Notes under the pieces: model-generated
Told to the model about the DNA's origin: nothing
What the model saw: the letters and a program-made list of their open reading frames with translations, nothing else
The model's database searches: none
Made by a program: the position numbers and the translations under genes
Part shown: in pieces, positions 1 through 7,509 of the stretch
How positions within the stretch are numbered: position 1 is the first letter of the stretch
Layout of the letters: every line of letters begins with the position of its first letter
Source: Sphingobacterium litopenaei
GTDB taxonomy: Bacteria; Bacteroidota; Bacteroidia; Sphingobacteriales; Sphingobacteriaceae
NCBI RefSeq assembly: GCF_014692495.1
Contig: NZ_JACOIJ010000035.1
Coordinates: 1-34,055, forward strand
Direction: 5' to 3'
DNA length: 34,055 nucleotides

Positions 1-232
1 AAGGTTTGATAAAGCAGCACTACGCAAAAATGGCTGGTAATATCAGGAGTGTGCCAGGTATAGGTCCACGAAGTGTTTCTATGTTGATTATTGCTACAGA
101 TGGATTTGGGATGTTTGAAAACTATAACCTTATCGCGTAGCTCTAATAGCGGCGGTAAATAAGCTTATTAAACAAGTATTTGCAATAGCTAAATCAGGTG
201 AACCTTATAAAGCTCAATTTGGCTATGGCTAA
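1..232 (+). pseudogene. IS110-type transposase remnant (C-terminal part, broken)
   Basis: Two pieces of a transposase C-terminus can be read. From position 3 one frame gives a peptide containing HYAKMAGNIRSVPGIGPRSV, ending at a TAG at about 138-140. The PGIGP motif followed by a hydrophobic stretch and F-E-N is typical of the Transposase_20 (IS110/IS116/IS902) domain. A second piece in another frame, 155-232, reads VNKLIKQVFAIAKSGEPYKA and ends in TAA at 230-232, which resembles the usual C-terminus of these transposases. The region normally lying between them is missing, so there is a deletion plus a frame change. The N-terminal catalytic DEDD half would lie left of the window and is not visible. 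Family assignment is from motif memory and not from a search. Confidence 0.6.
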
Positions 233-290
233 AATATACAGAATATTATTTTAGTGAATTTTAAATTTTTATTTGGATTTAAACACAGTT

Positions 291-381
291 CATTTCGAAC
301 GTAGCGCAGCGAAGAGAGAAATCTAAAAATTGTACTCTTAAAATGTATATAACCTAGACATCTCCCCTTTCGTCGAGATGA
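291..381. repeat. Inverted pair of a dispersed intergenic repeat
   Basis: Positions 291-324 contain CATTTCGA followed by an AGCGCAGCG insert and GAAGAGAGAAATCT. Positions 356-381 contain a roughly inverted, degenerate copy (AGACATCTCCCCTTTCGTCG then AGATGA). A third copy in the inverted orientation lies at 19109-19132. The shared core is TTTCGA-CG-AAG-GAGAAATCT. The paired arms could form a hairpin. The stretch 233-417 holds no gene; this element is the only structure I see in it. Confidence 0.55.
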
Positions 382-417
382 AGGGCTAAATAGGTCAGTA
401 TATAAGAATTTTTAAAT

Positions 418-1068
418 CTAGGAGATTCGTTTTGTATTCAGCGCTAAAGCCCATTCTTTGTGGTGACAGCGGGGACATACCGAATCAACAGAGGCAAGCT
501 CTTCTTCTACTCTACCACAAAACATGCAAGCGCAGGGTTGGTCCACAGGTAAAGCTTTGATGGCTTTATATTTATCCGGAAATAAAGGCAGACCATATTT
601 TACTTCATAATCCGAATAGTACAGAATACTTAAGGTAGCATCGGTTTCTAATAAGGCGTAACGAACTTGTCCTAAATGTTCGACGGATTGATTACGTAGT
701 TCAGCGAAAAATTCCATTTGGGAAAAGTCCGCATCGGTTTCATGCTTGATATCAAACTCCCCATCCTTAACAATAACCATGGATTTACCTTCCAATAGTT
801 CGTGCAGAAATTTCCAATGCGAACTAATCCAAGTTATCCCTTTATAAAGTAGGACTATGGTAAATAATACAGTGATACCGTACAATAGCGGAACCTCTTC
901 CTGAAACATGGGGTCACCTGCAGCTGAACCCATTCCCAAAATAATAGCGACTTCAAATAAAGTTAATTGCCGAACCCCTCGCCTTCCGGATAAGCGAAGC
1001 ACCAGCAAAATAACCAGAAACATAATACCAGTGCGGTACAAAATTTCCAATAAAAACTTCGGTTCCAT
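418..1068 (-). CDS. DUF421 (YetF-like) membrane protein with C-terminal zinc ribbon
   Basis: Predicted inner-membrane protein of 216 aa. The N-terminal part has hydrophobic segments at about residues 8-26, 36-52 and 60-76, with the SGRRGVRQLTLFE region typical of DUF421/YetF proteins, followed by a soluble beta-rich domain (about 85-170). After it comes an extra C-terminal CxxC...CxxC pair (C181, C184, C198, C201), which looks like a zinc ribbon. I chose the ATG at 1068; a GTG at 1074 would add two residues, and neither has a clear ribosome binding site. It is the last gene of the TopIB-Ku-LigD series, with only a few bases after the ligD stop, so cotranscription is likely. The biochemical role of DUF421 proteins is not well established, and why one sits in an end-joining operon is unknown. 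Confidence 0.85.
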   Translation of the reverse strand: MEPKFLLEILYRTGIMFLVILLVLRLSGRRGVRQLTLFEVAIILGMGSAAGDPMFQEEVPLLYGITVLFTIVLLYKGITWISSHWKFLHELLEGKSMVIVKDGEFDIKHETDADFSQMEFFAELRNQSVEHLGQVRYALLETDATLSILYYSDYEVKYGLPLFPDKYKAIKALPVDQPCACMFCGRVEEELASVDSVCPRCHHKEWALALNTKRIS

Positions 1069-1077
1069 AATCACATT

Positions 1078-3633
1078 TTATTCGGAATATTCCAGCAGTT
1101 TAATCGCTTTCAAAATATCGACTCCTTTTCCCAAAACAGGCTTAAATAAATCTCCTTTTTCTTCAACCCGTTCCAACGCATTGAAGAGATTAAAATCAGC
1201 GGGTCTCATACCCAGCTTTACTTCTTCCCAAGCCAAAGGCATCGAAACTGTAGCATCCTTTTTCGGACGAAGGCTATATACACTAGCCAAGGTTTGGCCA
1301 CGGCGATTCTGTAAATAATCGAGGTATATTTTGTTTTTATCCCGCTTTTGCAAACTTCTTTCCAGTGTGGTCAGTTTAGGTAATTTTATTTGCACCATCT
1401 GCATCAATACATGCCCAAAATCTTTAACCTGATCATACGTATACTTTCCATTCATTGGAATGTAAATATGCATTCCCGTACTGCCTGAGGTCTTTGGATA
1501 TCCTTCGATTTTACCTTGATCCAAAATATATTTTACAGCCTGTGCCGTTTCTATCACGTCATCAAACGTATTATTATCCAAAGGATCTAAATCCAGTACG
1601 AGATAAGAGGGCTTATCCATATTGGATATTTTACTTATCCAAGGATTCATTTCTATGCAGCCTAGATTATTGAGGTAAGCCAAAGCAGCCTTATCGTTGC
1701 AGACAATGTAATCAATATACTTATCCGTACTTTCTGAAAAGACTTCTTGTGTGGGTATCCAACTCGGCGTCTCTTCAGCCGCATCTTTTTGATAAAAACT
1801 CATGCCATTAATCCCATTCGGAAAGCGATTTAAAGATTGTGGACGATCTTTTAGATGAGGCAGTATATATTTAGCCATACTTTGGTAATAGTCAATGACC
1901 ATACCTTTGGTGATTTCCAGTTCTGGAAAGTAAATTTTATCCTGATTGGTCAATTTGAGCTTTTGACCGCCGATAGTTTTAGTCAAATCCTTTTTGCCAA
2001 TCGAAGATGTAGCTGTTGCTGTATGCATAGGTGATGTATTTTTAGCGGCTTCCTTTTTGTCTTCAGGTGAAAAATAGATTTCCTCCACACCTTTATCCTC
2101 TCTTAGATGTAAGAATACCGGATGTCTATATACCAAGTCTCGGGTGAGTTCCGTAAATTTTATTTCAGCAATAAGTTCGGGCTTTATCCAAGTCGTTTTT
2201 CCGTTGGTTTTTGGAACCTTTTTAAAAGGCGACGTTTTACGAACTAAAGGCAGCATAAGACTGTGCAAATCTTTTAATTTCTTTTCGGTGAAACCCGTTC
2301 CAACATGTCCACAAAACACAAGTTCATTATCTAAATATTTCCCCAAGATTAACGATCCAAACTTACTTCGCGAACCTTTCGCTTCGGTGAAGCCACAAAT
2401 TAGTGCTTCTTCGGTTTGCTGTACTTTAATTTTCAACCATTCCGAACTTCGGACATTCGGAGCGTAGTAAGAATCCACCTTTTTGGCAATAATTCCTTCT
2501 AAACCTAGATTTTTGGCTTCTTTAAAGAAAGCTTTACCATTTTCTAATACAAAATCATGGTATTGCACGACCTCATTGGCAACCAAAGCTTCGCTTAACA
2601 ATTCTTTGCGTTGCAAATAAGTCAGCTCTTGCGTAGAATGTCCATTGAGCCAGAGTAAATCAAAAACCTGATAAATAACAGCCTTTTGATCGTCTTCTTC
2701 AAGATGCTGAATACGCTGAAAACTGGGCTTTCCTTGCGAATCATAAGCGACCACCTCACCATCTAAAACCATCTCGTAAGATTGTAGTTTTAGGGCATTG
2801 GCTATTTTGGGAAATTTACGCGCAAAGTCTAAGCCGTTGCGGGAATATAATTTGACTTTGTCACCGCGTAAATCCGCAATGGCGCGATAACCATCCCATT
2901 TTATTTCAAAAGCCCATTCCTCACTATCAAATGGTTTATCTGCCACTTTACATAGCATCGGTACAATAGTTTCAGGAAGCTTTCTTTCTTTAGCAGTAGC
3001 GCTTGGTTTGCTTGATATAGAGATTACTTTTTCTTTTCCTTTGGACTTACTTTTTTTTTTACTCTCCAAATAGGCAGTTACTTTAGAGTCAGGATCGATA
3101 TTCTTTTCAGCATCATATTTTTTGGTAACAGCATGCTCATCTTTGTGTTTGATAAGCAACCACGCATTGTCCTGATCGCCATTTTTTATTTTGACCAAGG
3201 CAAATTCCCCCTGTAATTTATCCCCATAAAGTACGACTTTCACCGAACCATCTTCTATTTCCTGCTGCATTAACTTATCTGCAGATGTCCCCTTGGATTT
3301 ATTTAATGGTTCATAATAGCCTTTATCCCAAATTTCCACTTCTCCCGCACCATAATTTCCTTTTGGAATAGTTCCTTCAAAAGTTCGGTACGCATAGGGA
3401 TGATCCTCGACCATCATCGCTAGTCGCTTGTCATTGGGATTGAGTGAAGGACCTTTGGGCACAGCCCAACTTTTGAGCACACCATCTACCTCCAACCGAA
3501 AATCATAGTGCAAACGCGAAGCCGCATGGCGCTGTACCACAAACTGCAGTTTTTTGCTTTTACGAGACTTCTTGCCTTCCGGTTCCGCCGTCTCCTTGAA
3601 ATTTCGCTTTTGATTATAAACCTCTAACCCCAT
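1078..3633 (-). CDS. ligD: Multidomain NHEJ DNA ligase LigD (phosphoesterase-ligase-polymerase)
   Basis: ATP-dependent DNA ligase of bacterial non-homologous end joining, 851 aa. Domain order is 3'-phosphoesterase (about 25-165), ligase (about 220-520) and primase-like polymerase (about 555-840), the order known from Pseudomonas LigD and different from mycobacteria. Visible residues: metal-binding H36, H42, D44 and H78 of the phosphoesterase; the nucleotidyl lysine K245 in EIKWDGYR; and the polymerase acidic residues D681 and D683 in LDLDP with D772 in IYLDY. A lysine/serine-rich linker lies at about 190-215. The protein should process, fill in and seal broken DNA ends recruited by Ku. The start is supported by AAGGAGA a few bases upstream of the ATG, just after the Ku stop codon. 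All three active sites look complete. Confidence 0.96.
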   Translation of the reverse strand: MGLEVYNQKRNFKETAEPEGKKSRKSKKLQFVVQRHAASRLHYDFRLEVDGVLKSWAVPKGPSLNPNDKRLAMMVEDHPYAYRTFEGTIPKGNYGAGEVEIWDKGYYEPLNKSKGTSADKLMQQEIEDGSVKVVLYGDKLQGEFALVKIKNGDQDNAWLLIKHKDEHAVTKKYDAEKNIDPDSKVTAYLESKKKSKSKGKEKVISISSKPSATAKERKLPETIVPMLCKVADKPFDSEEWAFEIKWDGYRAIADLRGDKVKLYSRNGLDFARKFPKIANALKLQSYEMVLDGEVVAYDSQGKPSFQRIQHLEEDDQKAVIYQVFDLLWLNGHSTQELTYLQRKELLSEALVANEVVQYHDFVLENGKAFFKEAKNLGLEGIIAKKVDSYYAPNVRSSEWLKIKVQQTEEALICGFTEAKGSRSKFGSLILGKYLDNELVFCGHVGTGFTEKKLKDLHSLMLPLVRKTSPFKKVPKTNGKTTWIKPELIAEIKFTELTRDLVYRHPVFLHLREDKGVEEIYFSPEDKKEAAKNTSPMHTATATSSIGKKDLTKTIGGQKLKLTNQDKIYFPELEITKGMVIDYYQSMAKYILPHLKDRPQSLNRFPNGINGMSFYQKDAAEETPSWIPTQEVFSESTDKYIDYIVCNDKAALAYLNNLGCIEMNPWISKISNMDKPSYLVLDLDPLDNNTFDDVIETAQAVKYILDQGKIEGYPKTSGSTGMHIYIPMNGKYTYDQVKDFGHVLMQMVQIKLPKLTTLERSLQKRDKNKIYLDYLQNRRGQTLASVYSLRPKKDATVSMPLAWEEVKLGMRPADFNLFNALERVEEKGDLFKPVLGKGVDILKAIKLLEYSE

Positions 3634-3647
3634 GTTAATCTCCTTTA

Positions 3648-4430
3648 CTAACCTGCGTTTTTCTTTCCTTTGTCCAAACTGGCTTTCAGCATCGCCATCA
3701 AATCTGATGCTTTTGCATCTGGTTCTTTTACAGCCGAAACTTTTACTTTTTTACCTTTTGCTTTTTGTTTAATGATCTTCAGCAACTTTTCATTATAGGT
3801 ATCCGTATAATCCTTAGGCTCAAAAGGTTTGGCCAAAGATTTAATTAGCGATTCAGCTAATTTCAACTCTGCTGCTTTAGGAGCAGCCTTACGCGTTGGA
3901 ATATTCAAATCATCATAGCTTCGCATTTCCTCCGGATAACGCATACGATTCAACATTAAAATCTTATCGTCATATGGACGAATTAAGGCCAAAATTTCCC
4001 GTTCCCGCATCACGAAAGAACCTATGCCTCCCATTTTGGTTTTTAATAAAGCTCTTAGCAATAAATTATAAGCAGCTTCACCATTTTTTTGAGGCTCCAA
4101 AAAATAAGGTGTTTCGAATAATGCGGAATCAATATCAGCTTCTTTCACAAATTGGGTGATGGAAATAATTTTCGACTTTTCAGGGCTAGCAGCCTCAAAA
4201 TCCTCATCTTCCAACACAATATATTTATCCTCGATTTTATACCCTTTCACAATATTTTCCCAAGCCACTTCCTTCCCTGTCTCTTCATTGACACGTTTGT
4301 AACGAATATTGTGTAAATCTTTCTTGTCCAGCATATCCAGATCCAGCGTACTTGACTCCGTAGCCGAATATATCTTGATTGGAATATTTACCAATCCAAA
4401 ACCTATAGCCCCATTCCAAATTGCTCTCAT
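3648..4430 (-). CDS. ku: Ku protein, NHEJ DNA-end-binding factor
   Basis: Bacterial Ku of 260 aa, which forms a homodimeric ring on double-strand break ends and recruits LigD. The N-terminus MRAIWNGAIGFGLVNIPIKI is the family hallmark (W-x-G-x-I-x-F-G-L-V-x-I-P-V), followed by the Ku core to about residue 215 with ETPYFLEP and the arginine-containing MREREILALIRPYD segment. A lysine-rich C-terminal tail (about 215-260, including KQKAKGKKVKV) fits the DNA-binding/LigD-interacting extension of bacterial Ku. The gene lies between topoisomerase IB (11 bp upstream) and ligD (14 bp downstream) on the same strand, so the three genes very likely form one transcript. Confidence 0.97.
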   Translation of the reverse strand: MRAIWNGAIGFGLVNIPIKIYSATESSTLDLDMLDKKDLHNIRYKRVNEETGKEVAWENIVKGYKIEDKYIVLEDEDFEAASPEKSKIISITQFVKEADIDSALFETPYFLEPQKNGEAAYNLLLRALLKTKMGGIGSFVMREREILALIRPYDDKILMLNRMRYPEEMRSYDDLNIPTRKAAPKAAELKLAESLIKSLAKPFEPKDYTDTYNEKLLKIIKQKAKGKKVKVSAVKEPDAKASDLMAMLKASLDKGKKNAG

Positions 4431-4441
4431 ACTATTTTCTA

Positions 4442-5428
4442 TTAATTTAATCGTCGTTTAAGCAGACACAGCACACCCAACTCCTCTACGGATAGATTCT
4501 CACTTTTCTTTAGCAATCTATCCACTTCTTTTTTGAAGTAGCACAAAGTTTTACCCTTCGTATAATTATCAATAATGCGCGGATCGATATACGATTTACG
4601 CGCTATGGCTGGTGTATTTCCCAATCGCTCACTTACTGCTACTACAGCCTGCTTAATATTTTTGCTTAGTTTGCGTTGATCCGCTTTTTCGGTAGCACCC
4701 AATTCATCTAAACTCATAGCTGCAATCACTGTGCCTGCCCAAGTCCGAAAGTCTTTAGCTGAAAATTCAGGTCCCATCACCTCTCGGATATATTCATTGA
4801 GATGCTGGCTTTTAACATCCTGAATCTGTCCCTCTTCATCAATAAATTTGAAAATCTCATACCCAGGTAAATCGTCAATATCTCGAACAATTTTTGCCAA
4901 TTGCGCGTCAACAATTAATTTTTCCTGCTTTTGTGCAGCCTTACCTATATAATTAAAATAAAGTTTATCCGCTTCGATTTTCAGATGCTTGGATCGTAAA
5001 GTCGTCAGTCCATAACTTTTATTTTGCTTGGCATACACATCGCTACCCGGTCTAAAAAAAGCAACATCCAACAACCTCACCATACAAGCCAATACCTTAT
5101 TGCGATCTAATTTGCGCTTACGAAGATGCTGACCCGTCACCGCACGCATATGAGGCAATTGATTTGCAAATTGTAGGATACGGTCAAACTTCTTTTGTTC
5201 CTGTCGAAGCCTAAAATTGCTATTGTAGATATATTGTTTTCGGCCTTTGGCATCAAATCCTGTAGCTCTTACTTTAGCACGAGGCGAAGCATTGATTTCT
5301 ACCTTAGTCCATGCTGGGGGAATTACCAAGGACTGGAAGAACGAAAGAAGTTTTTCATCCGTTATCTTATTCCCTTCCTCATCTGTATAAGAAAAGCCTT
5401 TACCGATTCTTTTTCGAAAATATTTCAT
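4442..5428 (-). CDS. DNA topoisomerase IB, bacterial poxvirus-like type
   Basis: Type IB topoisomerase of 328 aa that relaxes supercoils through a transient 3'-phosphotyrosine. An N-terminal domain containing GKGFSYTDEEGN and PPAWTKVEI is followed by the catalytic domain with GQHLRKRKLDRNKVLACMVR, the DFRTWAGT segment, and the active-site tyrosine Y280 in KSYIDPRII. I chose the ATG at 5428 because the family N-terminus begins about there; the longer reading from 5533 adds 35 residues with no family resemblance. It is the first gene of a minus-strand series leading into Ku, 11 bp away. The association suggests a shared role in DNA repair or in managing topology around breaks, which is inference. 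Confidence 0.92.
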   Translation of the reverse strand: MKYFRKRIGKGFSYTDEEGNKITDEKLLSFFQSLVIPPAWTKVEINASPRAKVRATGFDAKGRKQYIYNSNFRLRQEQKKFDRILQFANQLPHMRAVTGQHLRKRKLDRNKVLACMVRLLDVAFFRPGSDVYAKQNKSYGLTTLRSKHLKIEADKLYFNYIGKAAQKQEKLIVDAQLAKIVRDIDDLPGYEIFKFIDEEGQIQDVKSQHLNEYIREVMGPEFSAKDFRTWAGTVIAAMSLDELGATEKADQRKLSKNIKQAVVAVSERLGNTPAIARKSYIDPRIIDNYTKGKTLCYFKKEVDRLLKKSENLSVEELGVLCLLKRRLN

Positions 5429-5560
5429 TGATATGATGTAAATATTTAAGTCTACTTGGGTATAACTATTGAAACTCCAAAAAGTTCTGAAGAAGGGAGG
5501 TAAATAATTCAGATTGTAGTCAAGAACCTTCATTGAGTATTTTTCAATAAATTTAAAATC

Positions 5561-5579
5561 TTAATAAAAATTTTATTAA
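5561..5579. repeat. Perfect A/T palindrome in the topIB-glmS divergent region
   Basis: TTAATAAAA-A-TTTTATTAA is a 19-bp palindrome with 9-bp arms and a one-base centre. It lies in the 236-bp gap between the divergent topoisomerase IB and glmS genes and could be a regulator site or a curved UP-like element. A/T-rich DNA yields such repeats by chance, so function is uncertain. Confidence 0.3.
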
Positions 5580-5605
5580 TTAAAAACGGGAAAAACACCT
5601 TAAAC

Positions 5606-5630
5606 AATCGGTTGCGTTTGCATATATTTG
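5606..5630 (+). promoter_or_regulatory. glmS promoter -7 box with adjacent LacI-type operator core
   Basis: TATATTTG at 5623-5630 matches the Bacteroidota -7 consensus TAnnTTTG, 34 bp before the glmS start codon. No good TTTG -33 element is seen. Just upstream, at 5606-5613, lies AATCGGTT, which fits the LacI-family core AANCGNTT. The 11-mer AATCGGTTGCG at 5606-5616 recurs exactly within the dyad upstream of susC. The promoter call is from sequence; the operator call is inference. Confidence 0.5.
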
Positions 5631-5664
5631 CTTTACCTATTAACTAAGACTTAACTAAAAAAAT

Positions 5665-7506
5665 ATGTGCGGAATTGTTGGCTATGTAGGGCACAATCAA
5701 GCATATCCATATCTTATTGGAGGTTTAAAAAAACTAGAATATCGTGGATATGATAGTGCCGGAATTGCACTTCACAAGACTAACGAACTTCAAATCGTAA
5801 AAAAAACTGGAAAAGTAGCAGCTTTAGAAGAAGCTTTCAGAACTCAAAATACACACTCGACTTTGGGAATTGGGCACACTAGATGGGCCACTCACGGAGT
5901 TCCTTCAGATGCAAATGCGCATCCTCATTATTCAAATTCTGGCAATCTTGCTTTAGTTCACAATGGTATCATTGAAAACTATGCTTCTCTTAAGGAAGAA
6001 TTATTACAAAAAGGCTACCATTTCAATAGTGAAACAGATTCGGAAGTCTTATTGAACTTCATTGAAGATATTTATATCAACAATAATTGTTCACTGGAAG
6101 AAGCTATACGTATTGCCTTAAAAAGAGTTACTGGTGCTTATGTGATTCTTATCCTTTCAAAAGAACATCCTGATACCTTATTTGCTGCTCGCAAAGGAAG
6201 TCCTTTGGTAGTCGGAATTGGTAAGGGAGAACATTTTCTTGGTTCTGATGCATCGCCAATGCTGGAATATACCAAAGAGGTCGTTTATATCAACGATTAT
6301 GAACTTGCTATAATCAATCCTGATCAACTTATCCTTAAGAATCTAGGCAATGAAACGCTCACGCCTTATGTGCAAAAGCTGGATTTGGAATTAGCAGCTA
6401 TCGAAAAAGGCGGATACGAGCATTTCATGATCAAAGAAATTCATGAACAACCACAAGCAATTTTTGATTCATTACGTGGAAGATTGGATCCAGAGAGCTT
6501 AAATATTACATTGAGTGGATTAGACACTATCAAGGAAAAATTAATCGCCGCTAAAAGAGTCATTATTGTTGCATGCGGTACGAGTTGGCATGCCGGATTA
6601 TTGGCTGAGTACTGGATTGAGGAATTGTGTCGTGTGAATGTCGAAGTAGAATACGCTTCAGAGTTCCGATACCGAAATCCAATTATTACTCCGGAAGATA
6701 TTATCATTGCTATTTCGCAAAGTGGTGAGACAGCAGACACCTTGGTGGCTTTAGAGAATGCTAAAGCGCAAGGAGCGACAATTTTTGGTATAGTGAATGT
6801 GGTGGGTTCGTCAATTGCGCGTGTTTCAGATGCAGGAATATACACGCATGCTGGACCTGAAATCGGTGTAGCCAGTACCAAAGCTTTTTCAGCACAATTG
6901 ACTGTACTGTTATTGTTCGCTATAAAATTGGCTGAATTTAAACAATCAGCTTCTGAAGAATTAAGAAAACAATTGTCTAAAGAACTTAGCGAGGTTCCAG
7001 ATAAAGTAAAATATATTCTGGATTCCACAGTTGAAGACATTAAAGTTATTGCTAAAAAATATCAGAACGCGACGGATTTCTTGTTCCTTGGAAGAGGTTA
7101 TAACTTCCCTATCGCTTTAGAAGGTGCCTTGAAGCTGAAAGAAATTTCTTATATCCATGCAGAAGGTTATCCAGCAGCTGAGATGAAACACGGACCAATT
7201 GCTTTGGTTGACGAAACGCTACCTGTTGTTTTTATAGCAACAAAAGACAGAGTCCATGAAAAAATCGTTAGCAATATGCAGGAAATCAAAGCGCGTTCGG
7301 GAAAACTAATTTCTGTGGTGACAGAAGATGACCAATTAGCAATCAGTCTTTCGGACGAACATATTAAAATCCCAGCTAGCCATGAAATGATTGCCCCAAT
7401 TTTGGCGGTTATTCCATTACAAGTACTTTCCTATTACGTGGGTATCGAACGTCAAATAGATGTAGATAGACCTAGAAATTTAGCAAAATCAGTAACAGTA
7501 GAATAA
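5665..7506 (+). CDS. glmS: Glutamine--fructose-6-phosphate aminotransferase (isomerizing)
   Basis: GlmS of 613 aa, close to the usual 600-615. It makes glucosamine-6-phosphate from fructose-6-phosphate and glutamine, the first committed step to UDP-GlcNAc for peptidoglycan and LPS. The N-terminal MCGIVGYVG exposes the Cys nucleophile of the glutaminase domain (about 1-225, with GHTRWATHG and NSETDSEVL). Two SIS sugar-isomerase domains follow (about 290-430 and 460-600), with SQSGETADT, ASTKAFSAQ, HAEGYPAAEMKHGP and the C-terminal RPRNLAKSVTVE. No glmS ribozyme structure is evident in the short leader. The next gene starts 3 bp after the stop and is probably cotranscribed. Confidence 0.98.
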   Translation: MCGIVGYVGHNQAYPYLIGGLKKLEYRGYDSAGIALHKTNELQIVKKTGKVAALEEAFRTQNTHSTLGIGHTRWATHGVPSDANAHPHYSNSGNLALVHNGIIENYASLKEELLQKGYHFNSETDSEVLLNFIEDIYINNNCSLEEAIRIALKRVTGAYVILILSKEHPDTLFAARKGSPLVVGIGKGEHFLGSDASPMLEYTKEVVYINDYELAIINPDQLILKNLGNETLTPYVQKLDLELAAIEKGGYEHFMIKEIHEQPQAIFDSLRGRLDPESLNITLSGLDTIKEKLIAAKRVIIVACGTSWHAGLLAEYWIEELCRVNVEVEYASEFRYRNPIITPEDIIIAISQSGETADTLVALENAKAQGATIFGIVNVVGSSIARVSDAGIYTHAGPEIGVASTKAFSAQLTVLLLFAIKLAEFKQSASEELRKQLSKELSEVPDKVKYILDSTVEDIKVIAKKYQNATDFLFLGRGYNFPIALEGALKLKEISYIHAEGYPAAEMKHGPIALVDETLPVVFIATKDRVHEKIVSNMQEIKARSGKLISVVTEDDQLAISLSDEHIKIPASHEMIAPILAVIPLQVLSYYVGIERQIDVDRPRNLAKSVTVE

Positions 7507-7509
7507 GAA

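Noticed and set aside
5429..5533. Longer start for topoisomerase IB
   Set aside because: The 35 added residues show no family resemblance and no ribosome binding site was seen; the family N-terminus starts at 5428.
5631..5664. glmS ribozyme or riboswitch in the glmS leader
   Set aside because: The leader from the putative start site to the ATG is only about 30 bases, far too short for the ribozyme fold.
6441..7040. A 199-codon minus-strand open frame inside glmS
   Set aside because: It is an antisense shadow of the conserved SIS domains of GlmS.
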